NCBI GenBank assembly: GCA_016871715.1
Contig: VHCO01000037.1
Span: 1 to 42,756 of the forward strand
DNA from: Verrucomicrobiota bacterium
GTDB taxonomy: Bacteria; Verrucomicrobiota; Verrucomicrobiia; Limisphaerales; J093
Reading direction: 5' to 3'
Length of the DNA: 42,756 nt
Position numbers and translations under genes: made by a program. Below are positions 15,955 through 25,500 of the stretch, in pieces. A model generated the notes under the pieces. It was not told the DNA's origin and did no database searches. It worked only from the letters and a program-made list of their open reading frames with translations. Numbering within the stretch: position 1 is the first letter of the stretch; each line of letters begins with the position of its first letter.

Positions 15955-18900
15955 ATGCCACTAGCGTCCCCCTCTTCCCCACCCGTTGAACCCGTGCCCC
16001 CCAATCCCCAATCCGCAATCCGCAATCCGCAATCCCCGGACACCCGCCTCATTGAACGCTGGCTGCCGATCGCCGAAATCGGCGAAGAAAGCGTGCGCGA
16101 ACGCCGCTCCATGACGGCGCTCCCACCGACCTACTACCTGCATGTCTGGTGGGCGCGGCGTCCGCTCGTGGCCTCACGAGCCGCCATCCTCGCTTCGCTG
16201 CTCCCGGCGGACGCGGACCACGAAAAGTTCAAGCATGTCCTCGGCATCCACGGGGATCCGGTGAAAGGCCGGCAACACATTGAACGGGCGAGGCGAACGG
16301 GAGTCAGGGTGGAAGACCCTTACGGCTACGCGCGTGCGTTTGGCTACGTGCCGGATGATGCGGACCGCAAATGGCTGGCGAGCTTTGGCGACCGCATGAA
16401 AGCCAGCGTGCTCGACCCCACCGCTGGCGGCGGCAGCGTGCCCTTCGAGGCCGTTCGACTGGGCTTGCCCACCTTCGCAAACGACCTTAATCCGGTCGCG
16501 ACCCTCATCGAACACGCCACGGTCAAATGGCCAGCCGAGCTTGGCATGGCGGTGAAGGCCAAATTCCTGGAAGTCGCCACTGAGTGGCGCAAGCGCATCC
16601 AAAGCCGCCTCTCGGAGTTCTTCCCCCAACACCGCGCACCCGACGAAATTGACCTGACCTACCTCTGGACGCGCACCATTCGCTGCCCGTATTGCGAAGG
16701 GTTGGTGCCGCTCTCGCCGAACTGGCGACTGGCCCCGGACGGGACCGGCGTGAGGCTCAAATCAATGACGAATGACGGAATGACGAATGACGAAACCCGC
16801 GGCGAGCGGCTGTCCGAAGGCCATTCGTCATTAGGCATTCGTCATTCGTCATTACCCCCGCGTCGTTGCGCGTTCGAGATCGTCCGCAAGCTGGCGGACC
16901 ATTCCGCCGGCACCGTCGCCGGTGGCGATGCCACATGCCCGTTCCCGGATTGTGGCCGGGTGATTGGCGGCGACGAGGTCAAGCGCCAGGCCCAAGCCGG
17001 CCAGATGGGGGAGCAGCTTTACACCGTCGTCTTCAAGCGCCGCGTGCAAAAGAAGACCAAGACCGGCCGCACCCGCGAGGCCTGGGAACGCGGCTACCGC
17101 GCCCCCCGCCCGGAAGACGACAACTCCGCCGCCATCGCCGCCTGCCTCGCTGAGAAGATGCCGGAGTGGGAGGCCATGGACATTGTGCCAAACGAACCCA
17201 TTCCGGTCGGCAATAAGACGACCGAGCTACTACGTTACGGAATGTCCCGTTGGTGGCACATCTTCTCGCCTCGCCAATTGCTGGGCCACGGCATCTCAGT
17301 GGAGGTGTTTCAGGAACTGCTGGCCGAGGCACGCCAGCGTGGAGAATTGAGCGAGAGGCTCCAAGCCGCCTTCGGCTACCTCGCGCTGAGCTTGGACAAG
17401 CTGTTGAACTACAACTCGCGGATGTCGGTTTGGATGCCGACGCGGGAGGTGGTTGCCAACACCTTCAACCGTCACGACTTCGCGTTCTGCTGGTCCCATG
17501 CCGAAATGGCGCTGCTCATCGAGGGCTTGGGCTACGACTGGGCCATCGAGCAAACCGCCAAGTGCATCGGGGAACTGGTGGAACTGGTGCGCCCGCCCCA
17601 CGTCCGCGCCGCCGACGCGGGCGAACTGGCGCTGCACAGCACTCCTTCGGATGATTCGTCATTCGACATTCGTCATTCGCCCTTCCCCCCGCCCATGACG
17701 CTCACCTGCAAGTCGGGTGATTCCCTGGATCACATCGCGGACGGCACCGTTGACGCCGTGGTGATGGACCCGCCCTATTACGACAACGTGATGTATGCGG
17801 AGCTGTCGGACTTCTTCTACGTCTGGCTCAAACGCACCGCCGGGCAGGTGCTGCCAGAGCTGTTCCGCCGCCCGCTCACCGACAAGGAGAACGAGGCGGT
17901 GGCCAATCCGGCGAAGTTTAAAATGACGAATGACGGAATGACGAATGACAAAAAGAGCGGCGCGCGGTTGGCCGAAGGGGATTCGTCATTAGGCATTCCT
18001 CATTCGTCATTGTCCGCACGCGAACTCGCCAAGAAGGACTACCAAGAGCGCATGGCCGCCATCTTCGCCGAGTGCCGCCGCGTGTTGAAGCCGGACGGCA
18101 TCATGACGCTCATGTTCACGCACAAGGCCACCGGCGCCTGGGATGCGTTGACGAAAGGGTTGATGGAAGCCGGCTTCACCATCACCGCCAGTTGGCCCAT
18201 CAACACCGAGGCCGAGGGCAGCCTCCACATCAAAGACAAGGCCGCAGCCAATAGCACCATCTTCCTCGCCTGCCGACCGAGGAGCATGACGAATGACGGA
18301 ATGACGAATGACGAAAAAGACGGTGTGCGACTGGCCGAAGGCCATTCGACATTAGACATTCGTCATTCGTCATTGCCGCCGGAGCCAGTTTATTGGGAGG
18401 ACGTTGAACCCAGAGTAGCCGCCGCCGTGCGCAACCGCGTCGCAGAGTTCCAGGCGGCTGGCATTCGCGGCGTGGACCTCTACCTCGCCTCTTTCGGTCC
18501 GGCCCTGGAGGAGTTTTCCAAACACTGGCCCCTCAAACGCGGCACGCCCAATCCGCTCCCTCCGTCCCTCAAGCGCGCCCAGAAGGATTTGTTCCCCGAA
18601 GAATGGGACCCTTACGCTGTCTCGCCCGAAGACGCGCTCGACGCCGCCCGCCGCGAGGTCAAACGCTGGCGCTTGGAGCAACTCACCCACAAGCGCGCCC
18701 GCACGGAACTGGACGCCCGCACGTCCTGGTTCGTCCTCGCGTGGGACGCCTTCCAAGCCCCGGTCTTCCCCTACGACGAAGCCCTGCGCCTCGCCCGCGC
18801 CGTGGGCGTGGACCTCGACAAAGACATCGTGGGCAGCCTGTGCGAAAAGAAAGGCTCGGACCTGACGATGTGGGACAGCGCTCAGCGCGCTACCAAGAGC

Positions 18901-19218
18901 GCCCTTGGCGGTGCGGACGGTTCCAGCGGCATGGTGGACGCCCTCCATCACGCCGCGCACCAGGCCCGCACCAAGACCGTGGAAGCGGGCCGCGAACTCT
19001 TGGAGCGCGCCGAGGTGCTGAACGACCCCAACCTCGCCACGGCCATGCAAGCCGTCTTGGAAGTCCTGCCCGTCGGCACCGCCTTCAGCAACGTCGAGTT
19101 GCCCGGCGACGTGGCCGGCGCGGGCAACGATTTCGACGCCCTGGAAAAACTGCGCCGCCTCGCCTTCACCGACCGCGTGGAAGCGCCGGAGCAGTTGGAG
19201 TTGTGGCGGGAGACATGA
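15955..19218 (+). CDS. DUF1156-type DNA amino-methyltransferase
   Basis: A 1087-residue predicted DNA methylase. The DUF1156 hallmark lies near residues 57-80 ([18 protein letters not shown]). SAM-binding motif I is [15 protein letters not shown] (about 152-166) and catalytic motif IV is DPPYYDN (605-611), so the product should be N6-methyladenine or N4-methylcytosine. A Cys pair CPYC (about 244-247) and CPFPDC (about 328-333) suggest a zinc knuckle. Three full and one half palindromic element are in frame (residues near 270-300, 566-577, 657-687 and 778-807), adding roughly 100 residues. The start is ATG 15955; a five-unit heptamer repeat follows it. DUF1156 proteins accompany DUF499 ATPases in anti-phage islands. 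Confidence 0.92.
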   Translation: MPLASPSSPPVEPVPPNPQSAIRNPQSPDTRLIERWLPIAEIGEESVRERRSMTALPPTYYLHVWWARRPLVASRAAILASLLPADADHEKFKHVLGIHGDPVKGRQHIERARRTGVRVEDPYGYARAFGYVPDDADRKWLASFGDRMKASVLDPTAGGGSVPFEAVRLGLPTFANDLNPVATLIEHATVKWPAELGMAVKAKFLEVATEWRKRIQSRLSEFFPQHRAPDEIDLTYLWTRTIRCPYCEGLVPLSPNWRLAPDGTGVRLKSMTNDGMTNDETRGERLSEGHSSLGIRHSSLPPRRCAFEIVRKLADHSAGTVAGGDATCPFPDCGRVIGGDEVKRQAQAGQMGEQLYTVVFKRRVQKKTKTGRTREAWERGYRAPRPEDDNSAAIAACLAEKMPEWEAMDIVPNEPIPVGNKTTELLRYGMSRWWHIFSPRQLLGHGISVEVFQELLAEARQRGELSERLQAAFGYLALSLDKLLNYNSRMSVWMPTREVVANTFNRHDFAFCWSHAEMALLIEGLGYDWAIEQTAKCIGELVELVRPPHVRAADAGELALHSTPSDDSSFDIRHSPFPPPMTLTCKSGDSLDHIADGTVDAVVMDPPYYDNVMYAELSDFFYVWLKRTAGQVLPELFRRPLTDKENEAVANPAKFKMTNDGMTNDKKSGARLAEGDSSLGIPHSSLSARELAKKDYQERMAAIFAECRRVLKPDGIMTLMFTHKATGAWDALTKGLMEAGFTITASWPINTEAEGSLHIKDKAAANSTIFLACRPRSMTNDGMTNDEKDGVRLAEGHSTLDIRHSSLPPEPVYWEDVEPRVAAAVRNRVAEFQAAGIRGVDLYLASFGPALEEFSKHWPLKRGTPNPLPPSLKRAQKDLFPEEWDPYAVSPEDALDAARREVKRWRLEQLTHKRARTELDARTSWFVLAWDAFQAPVFPYDEALRLARAVGVDLDKDIVGSLCEKKGSDLTMWDSAQRATKSALGGADGSSGMVDALHHAAHQARTKTVEAGRELLERAEVLNDPNLATAMQAVLEVLPVGTAFSNVELPGDVAGAGNDFDALEKLRRLAFTDRVEAPEQLELWRET
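16001..16035 (+). repeat. Tandem heptamer (C/G)CAATCC x5 in coding sequence
   Basis: Five 7-base units: CCAATCC twice, then GCAATCC three times. It encodes [12 protein letters not shown] between the methylase start and its conserved domain. The unit length is the same as in the AATGACG elements. Similar heptanucleotide STRR repeats are known from cyanobacteria. Confidence 0.8.
16764..16853 (+). repeat. Heptamer palindromic element, copy 2 (in frame, 90 bp)
   Basis: Left arm AATGACGAATGACG, G, AATGACGAATGACG; core with GGCGAGCGGCTGTCCGAAGG; right arm CATTCGTCATTAGGCATTCG and on to 16853. Exactly 90 bases, so the methylase frame is kept. It encodes [20 protein letters not shown] and more, and lies between the CPYC and CPFPDC halves of the predicted zinc knuckle. 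Confidence 0.88.
17650..17685 (+). repeat. Heptamer palindromic element, half copy
   Basis: Only the right arm is present (GATTCGTCATTCGACATTCG and on), encoding [13 protein letters not shown] just before the methyltransferase segment [14 protein letters not shown]. The left arm and core are missing, so this looks like a decayed or partial copy. Confidence 0.65.
17922..18011 (+). repeat. Heptamer palindromic element, copy 3 (in frame, 90 bp)
   Basis: Same layout and length as the copy at 16764, with core AAAAAGAGCGGCGCGCGG. It encodes [20 protein letters not shown] after the methylase segment [16 protein letters not shown], in a likely surface loop about 50 residues after the DPPY motif. Confidence 0.88.
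18285..18374 (+). repeat. Heptamer palindromic element, copy 4 (in frame, 90 bp)
   Basis: Same layout, core AAAAAGACGGTGTGCGACTGG, right arm ending CATTCGTCATT. It encodes [20 protein letters not shown] before the methylase segment [14 protein letters not shown]. The first base of the left arm is C rather than A. Confidence 0.87.
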
Positions 19219-19273
19219 CCCACAGAGGGCGACGTTGTACAGGATGGACATCAGTGCTTGAATAGCGACGTTC

Positions 19274-19726
19274 ATGTCGAGCCTGCGAGACATAGCGACT
19301 GGCGAGGACTATCCGGCGGCGGCAAGCAAGCACTGCACGGACGCACGCGCACTCCTGAAGGCGAATCGTGCGGATGGCGCAGCCTATCTTTCGGGCTACG
19401 GCATTGAATGCGTGCTCAAGAGTCTGGTGCAGGTTGAGACGAGGGCGACCGGTCGGGTGGCCGGCAGGCACAACCTTCAGGATCTCGGCTGGCGGGCACT
19501 TGATCTGGCCACATTACCGACGGGCCGGACGTGGCGCTACTTGAAATCCGATCCTGTCAGCAGCGTGGGCCACGGCGTCCCCCCGGCAGAGTGGAGCGAG
19601 TCCTTGCGTTACCATCCGGAGTTCACCGTCCCGCCGGGGATCGCAGCCCAATGGTTGCAGGAGGCAGACCGACTCTACTCGGAGGTCATTGGCGGCATGG
19701 CTAAGGACGGCGTGATCACACTATGA
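19274..19726 (+). CDS. HEPN-domain protein
   Basis: A 150-residue helical protein. The HEPN signature is in residues 14-50: AAASKHCTDARALLKANRAD, then GAAYLSGYGIECVLKSLV. It is followed by GRHNLQDL at 64-71, matching the usual 'xHxLxxL' helix. An R-x4-H spacing is present (RVAGRH, 61-66), as in HEPN ribonucleases, but whether it is catalytic here is open. It starts 55 bases after the methylase and its TGA overlaps the next ATG (ATGA at 19723). HEPN proteins commonly act as toxins or RNA-cleaving effectors in conflict systems. First gene of a three-gene cassette. Confidence 0.82.
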   Translation: MSSLRDIATGEDYPAAASKHCTDARALLKANRADGAAYLSGYGIECVLKSLVQVETRATGRVAGRHNLQDLGWRALDLATLPTGRTWRYLKSDPVSSVGHGVPPAEWSESLRYHPEFTVPPGIAAQWLQEADRLYSEVIGGMAKDGVITL

Positions 19727-21033
19727 GTTATTTGCATCATGACCAGGCAAGGCGGGCGGCGGAAGAACGTCTGGCACAAACGCTTACGAAGTCGTCCGAC
19801 TGGGAGCGGTTGGTGCTGATCGATGACCTGTACGGCAGGCTGAGGCTGGTGGCTTGGCCGGGGGCGGGAAGCCGGGATGCGAAGGGTGAGCAACTCGGCC
19901 GGACTCTCGGCGAGGAGTGTGGTCGCTGGTGGTCGGGACAGATTTGGGTGGTGGGCGGCGCTCCGAATCCCTCCGATGAGGCCATTTATGTCAGCACTTG
20001 GGAGGAAGCCAGGCCCAGCGAGCGAGACCGCCGCTTACGAATCATGGACCGGGTGAGGGCCAAGGCCAGTTGGACTGCCAGCCTGATGGCACCGCCCTGG
20101 CCCAGGCAGCCTGGGATGGCGGACGGGCCTCCCATCCTCGTCTTCTACTCATTCAAAGGTGGCGTCGGGCGCACGACTGCCCTGGCCTCCTTCGCCGTCT
20201 TGCGGGCGCGAGCCGGGGAGCGCGTCGTTGTGCTGGACGGCGATTTGGACGCACCGGGCGTTGGGGCCTTGCTGACACCAACCGCATCGCCCGTGCTATG
20301 GGGTGTTGCGGACTATCTCCTCGAGGGTCCGGCACCAGAGGAGGCGAGTCTGGCGGACTACTACCATGTATTGAGGGAGGATTCCTTCACCGGCGGTGTA
20401 GGCGAGATCTACGTGCTCCCGGCCGGCCGGCTCGACGGCCAGTACTTGGCAAAAGTAGCGAAGCTGGACTTCGAACCTCCGCCCCCGGGGCAACCCCATC
20501 CGTGGTCGCATCTCGTTGAGCGAGTGCGGAAGGAACTGGCGCCGCACTGGATTCTGATCGACTCACGGGCGGGGCTCGGGGACCCGGCCGGCTTGCTCCT
20601 CGGCGGGTTCGCCCACCTCCAGATCCTGTTTGGCACGCATTCCGATCAGAGCTGGCAGGGGATCGGCCTGGTGTTGGATCGGCTCGGCAAGGAGCGGCTC
20701 TGCCGAGACCAACCTCAGTTAGACTGCGTCCTGGTGCAGGCGATGGTTCCTGAGAATGTTGATACCGCCAGGAGCCAGCGGGAGGCGTTTTCGCTCCGTG
20801 CGCGCGATGAGTTCGAAGACCGGTATTATGCCGGCGAGGACCAACAAGACAGCTTCTGGTCCCTGGCTGACGCCGAGTCGCGAGACGCGCCCCACCAGCC
20901 CGTCAGCATCAGCTACAAGCAACCGTTGGCCGCGTTCTCGCGCCTCGCGGACGTCACCGACATCCTGACCGGTCCGGAATACGAAGCCTTGAGCCAACGT
21001 ATCTGTAGCCATTTCCTGGAGGACGTGGAATGA
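19723..21033 (+). CDS. KGGVGR-type variant P-loop ATPase
   Basis: A 436-residue protein. The N-terminal 135 residues are of unknown type. The ATPase core begins at residue 140: FYSFKGGVGRTTALASFAVL, with Arg where ParA/MinD proteins have the Walker Lys (KGGVGK). Then VVLDGDLDAPGVGALL and HWILIDSRAGLGDPAG match the ParA-like switch regions. This KGGVGR variant is a known lineage found in bacterial conflict gene clusters. Both ends are coupled by 4-nt overlaps to the HEPN gene and to the next ATPase. The N-terminal domain may be the sensor or partner-binding part; this is inference. Confidence 0.85.
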   Translation: MSYLHHDQARRAAEERLAQTLTKSSDWERLVLIDDLYGRLRLVAWPGAGSRDAKGEQLGRTLGEECGRWWSGQIWVVGGAPNPSDEAIYVSTWEEARPSERDRRLRIMDRVRAKASWTASLMAPPWPRQPGMADGPPILVFYSFKGGVGRTTALASFAVLRARAGERVVVLDGDLDAPGVGALLTPTASPVLWGVADYLLEGPAPEEASLADYYHVLREDSFTGGVGEIYVLPAGRLDGQYLAKVAKLDFEPPPPGQPHPWSHLVERVRKELAPHWILIDSRAGLGDPAGLLLGGFAHLQILFGTHSDQSWQGIGLVLDRLGKERLCRDQPQLDCVLVQAMVPENVDTARSQREAFSLRARDEFEDRYYAGEDQQDSFWSLADAESRDAPHQPVSISYKQPLAAFSRLADVTDILTGPEYEALSQRICSHFLEDVE

Positions 21034-22517
21034 ACCGACTCTCGCCTGAACTGCGAAACGCCCTCTTGGACGGGCTTGCTGAGATGGGGGGTGCGGGACA
21101 GGCCGACCGTGAGCCCGAGCAGATGTTCGGCACACGATTTCTCCCTGTCCCGGAGCACTTGCGTGCGTTGGCGCCCGAAGTCACTCTTATCGTGGGAGAA
21201 CGCGGTGCCGGAAAGTCGGAGCTCTTCCGGCTGCTTCAACAGCCGCGTCTGCTCCTGGCGGTGGTCCAGCAGACCCCACAGGTCCGCGTCACCCCCCTTG
21301 CCGGCGACCGCACGGTCTGGCGGACCGCCTACCCTTCGGGAGCGGATTTCCCCGATCAACGGGGCTTACGGGGCTACTTAGGGGACCCGAACCTGAAACC
21401 TGAGACCCCCGAGGAGTTCTGGCTGGCGTACTTGGTTCGCTGCCTGAAGCAGGAGTTGGAGGCGGATGACCGAGCGGCGCTTCGGCCCCTCTTGAGCCCG
21501 ATGGGGGGGGATGTAGAATCCGTGATGACAGCTTTTCATCAGGCGCGGTCTGCACCTCTCTTGGCCCTTGACCGCGTGGACGAGCAGCTGCGGGCAAATG
21601 ACCGATGGGTATTCGTGGCTTATGACGAGCTGGACACGCTTGGGGGGTATCATTGGGAGGTGATGGGCAGAGCCATTCGCGGCCTGATCTCCTTCTGGTC
21701 CGCTTACTCACGCCGCTGGAGCCGACTGCGGGCCAAGCTCTTCATGCGGACCGATCTCTATCGTCGCAACAGCGCAACGCTCAGTGCGGACTTGCCGAAA
21801 CTGGCGGCCAACCGGGCCGAACTCGCCTGGAGCGATCGGAATCTGTATGCCCTGTTGGTGAAGCGCATGGCCAACAGTTGCCGCGAGCTGGCCCAATACT
21901 GCCGGGAAGCGAGGATCGAGTTCGCTCCCGAGCACCCAGGCTTGGGACTCATCCCACAATTGGCGAATGCAGATGCCGTACGGCCCCTCATTGAGAGACT
22001 GGTGGGCGTCCACATGGGGGCCAACAGGAACAAAGGGCTATCATTCAACTGGATCATCGACCACGTGCGGGATGGCCTGGGCAAGGCTCATCCCCGAGCT
22101 CTTGTCCGACTGATTGAAGAGGCCGCGGCCAGGGAGAAGGAGCAACCTCGTGCCCAATACCAGCGCATTCTGCACCCGACGTCCTTGCGCCGGGCCATCG
22201 AAGAGGTTTCTAAGCACCAGGTGATGCAGGCCATCAACAACGAGTGGCCTTGGATGGAAGGCCTCCGGGACCGGTTGCAGAACGAAGGAATTCCCATGCC
22301 ACGGCGCAAGTTCGAAGGGCTGCTGCGCAAGGAATGGACCGCAAGCTGGAATCGGCGGACGGAAGCGCGTCCTCCAGCAGAGGACCCGGCGCGGCTGACT
22401 GACGATCTCATCGAACTCGGCATCATCCGCGCACGAGGGAGTGACCGAGTGGACGTTCCCGATCTCTATCAGGTTGGCCTACGCTTGGTACGGAAGGGTG
22501 GCGTACGACGCGCCTGA
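21030..22517 (+). CDS. P-loop ATPase, third gene of the HEPN cassette
   Basis: A 495-residue ATPase. Walker A is GERGAGKS (residues 56-63); Walker B is VFVAYDELDTL (about 195-205), of the AAA/STAND type. The rest is largely helical, with KLFMRTDLYRRNS as a possible sensor element and a C-terminal Arg-rich region that may bind nucleic acid. It resembles uncharacterised 'P-loop ATPase' proteins of defence islands rather than any named enzyme. It starts at ATG 21030, overlapping the TGA of the KGGVGR gene, and ends 10 bases before the helicase ATG. Confidence 0.8.
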   Translation: MNRLSPELRNALLDGLAEMGGAGQADREPEQMFGTRFLPVPEHLRALAPEVTLIVGERGAGKSELFRLLQQPRLLLAVVQQTPQVRVTPLAGDRTVWRTAYPSGADFPDQRGLRGYLGDPNLKPETPEEFWLAYLVRCLKQELEADDRAALRPLLSPMGGDVESVMTAFHQARSAPLLALDRVDEQLRANDRWVFVAYDELDTLGGYHWEVMGRAIRGLISFWSAYSRRWSRLRAKLFMRTDLYRRNSATLSADLPKLAANRAELAWSDRNLYALLVKRMANSCRELAQYCREARIEFAPEHPGLGLIPQLANADAVRPLIERLVGVHMGANRNKGLSFNWIIDHVRDGLGKAHPRALVRLIEEAAAREKEQPRAQYQRILHPTSLRRAIEEVSKHQVMQAINNEWPWMEGLRDRLQNEGIPMPRRKFEGLLRKEWTASWNRRTEARPPAEDPARLTDDLIELGIIRARGSDRVDVPDLYQVGLRLVRKGGVRRA

Positions 22518-22527
22518 AGCCGCACAG

Positions 22528-25500
22528 ATGAGCCTCTTGTGTGACAGGGACTGGAAACTGAAATACACGCCGGATGACGGCGACCTTGTCACGCAGTTCT
22601 ATGTCCCGGCGCTGGAGTGCGCTGTCCGCTACGACCGGCTCACCGGGTATTTCCAGGCACGGGCGCTCACGCTGGCGGCGCGTGGCATTGAAGGGTTGGT
22701 TCGCAACAGCGGGCGCATGCGGCTGCTGGTCGGATGCACCCTCGATCCGGCCGAAGTCGAGGCCATCGCCAAAGGCGCGCAGTTGCGCGACCAAGTTAAA
22801 GCACACCTGCTCGCCCATCCGCTCAAACCAGGCAACCAGCGGGAAGTCGAGGCGCTCGAATTGCTTGCCTGGATGGTGGCTAACCAAGTCTTGGAAGTGC
22901 AAGTCGCCGTGCCGTGCGACGAGCATCGCCGCCCCATTCCCGCGCAAGGCATCTTCCACGAGAAGGCAGGCATCCTCGAAGACAAGACCGGCGACCGGCT
23001 CGCCTTCAACGGCAGTCTGAACGAAACGGAGGCCGGGTGGACGCGGAATTGGGAAAGCCTGAACATCTTCCGCTCCTGGCTGGGCGACGATCCGCGCGTC
23101 GCCGCCGAGGAACACAACTTCAAACGACTCTGGGAGGGCCAGTCCAAGCACGTCATCACCATGCCGGTGCCGGACGCCATGCGGGACGATTTGCTGCGTT
23201 TCCTGCCAGAGCAGGACTTGCCGGCTCGGTTGAGGAGAATGACGAATGACGGAATGACGAATGACGAAAAGGAACGCACGCCGGAGACCGATTCGTCATT
23301 GGGCATTCGTCATTCGTCATTGGGTACACAAGGCGCAGCCGAAGTGACCGATTTGCGCCGCTTGGTCTGGGCCTACATCAAGCAGGCACCCAAGATGCCC
23401 AACGGCGGCGAGCGCGTCGGCGAGGCCACGGCCAGCGTCGAGCCGTGGCCGCACCAAATCCGCGCCTTCCAACGGCTCTACGGCCGTTGGCCGCCGCGCT
23501 TGCTCATCGCCGACGAAGTTGGCCTGGGCAAAACGATTCAGGCGGGCATGTTGATCCGCCAGGCGTGGCTGGCGGAGAAAGCCAGCCGCGTGTTGATCCT
23601 CGCGCCTGCAAGCATCTGTCGGCAATGGCAGGTCGAGTTGCGCGAGAAGTTCAATCTGCACTGGCCGGTCTATGACGGCGACCAGTTGCTCTGGCTGCCC
23701 ACGCCCGGACGCCCCGCGCCCGTGCAGGAACCCATCGCCCGCGCCGACTGGCACCAACAGCCGTTCGTCATTGCTTCGAGTCATCTCATGCGCCGTCGCG
23801 AGCGCGCCGCCGAACTCGCCGAGCAGGCCGAGCCCTGGGATGTCATCGTCATTGATGAAGCGCACCATGCGCGGCGCAAGTCCCCCGGCCTCGCGGGGGA
23901 ACACAGACCGAACCGGTTGCTTGATTTGGCGCAGCGCATCCAGCACCGGACCCAGGCGCTCTTGCTCCTCACCGCCACCCCGATGCAGGTGCATCCGGTC
24001 GAGGTGTGGGATCTCCTGTCCCTGCTCGGTCTGCCGCCGGAATGGCACGAAGCGGCGTTCCTGAAATTCTGCAAAGCCGTCGATCGCCCCTCGCCCTCGC
24101 ACCAGGACATGGAATTCCTCGCGGCCATGTTCCGCGCGACCGAGCGCAGCTACGGCCGCGCTAGCGAACAGGACGCCAAACGGGCAGGCGCAACGAGCGG
24201 CCTCCAGGCCAAGCGCGTGCTGTCAGCCTTGCGCGACTCCGCCGCCATTCCCCGGCGGCAGATGGACGCCAGCGCCCGCGGCGTGGCCTTGCGCCTGATG
24301 CGTTCCCAATCGCCCATTGGCCGGCTCATCTCCCGCCACACGCGCGACCTGCTGCGGCGTTATCACCAGGCCGGCAAGCTGCAAACGCCCATCGCCAACC
24401 GGGAAGTCGCGGACCGTTTCGTCACCCTGTCTGAAGCCGAGGCGCGCATTTACGAGGCCGTCGAGGACTACATCAGCACGACCTACAATCAGGCATCCCC
24501 GAAACAGAAGAACGCGGTCGGCTTCGTCATGACGATTTACCGTCGGCGCTTGGCCAGCAGTTTCCACGCGCTTCGCCACACCCTGGAGGACCGCCTGGCA
24601 GCCCTGCGGACGGGCAAGCCGCCCAAGCCGCAAGAACCTGACGACGAAGCCGACAACGAAACGCCCGATGCCGAAGGCGACGTGTTGGCACCGGAGGAAG
24701 CGGCGGAATTGGAGAAAGCGGCGCTGGCCCAGGAAGAAAAGGACGACATCGCCCGGCTCCTCGAAGACATTCGGCGCTTGCCCACCGACACGAAAGCAGA
24801 CCGGTTGCGCGATGAACTCACCGCGCTGCGCGGCGCCGGCTATGCGCAGGTCATGGTCTTCACGCAGTACACCGACACGATGGATTTTCTGCGGGAAGAA
24901 CTCACCACCCAGACCAGCTTGCGCGTGATGTGTTTCTCCGGTCGTGGTGGAGAAGTCCGCGATTCCGATGGCCACTGGCGCAAGATTTCGCGCGAGGAAG
25001 CCAAACGCCGTTTCCGCGAAGGCAAAGCGGACGTGCTGCTTTGCACCGATGCGGCCTCCGAGGGGTTGAACTTTCAGTTCTGTGGCGGCCTCGTCAATTA
25101 TGACATGCCGTGGAATCCCATGCGGGTCGAGCAGCGGATCGGACGCATGGACCGTCTTGGCCAGCAGCACGCCATGATTCGCATCGTCAACCTGCACTAC
25201 GAAGGAACGGTCGAGGCGGACGTTTACATGGCGCTTCGCCGACGCATCAATCTTTTCGAGAGCGTGGTTGGACGGCTGCAACCGATCCTCGCGCGACTGC
25301 CCGGCGTCATCACCGGCCACGTCCTCGACCGCCGGAACCGCGATCCAGAGGCGCGGGCCGCCATCACAGGCGATTTGGAGCAACAGGCCGAAGCGGCGAA
25401 ACAGGAGGGATTCGACCTCGACGCCATGCTCGACGCGGACCTGCAAGAACCGCCGAGGCCCGACCCGAAACTGACTTTGCTGGACCTCGACTTGGTTCTC

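Noticed and set aside
13743..23321. The repeated MTND segments as a CRISPR array or insertion sequences
   Set aside because: Copies lie hundreds to thousands of bases apart, have no spacers, encode no transposase, and show no obvious target duplications.
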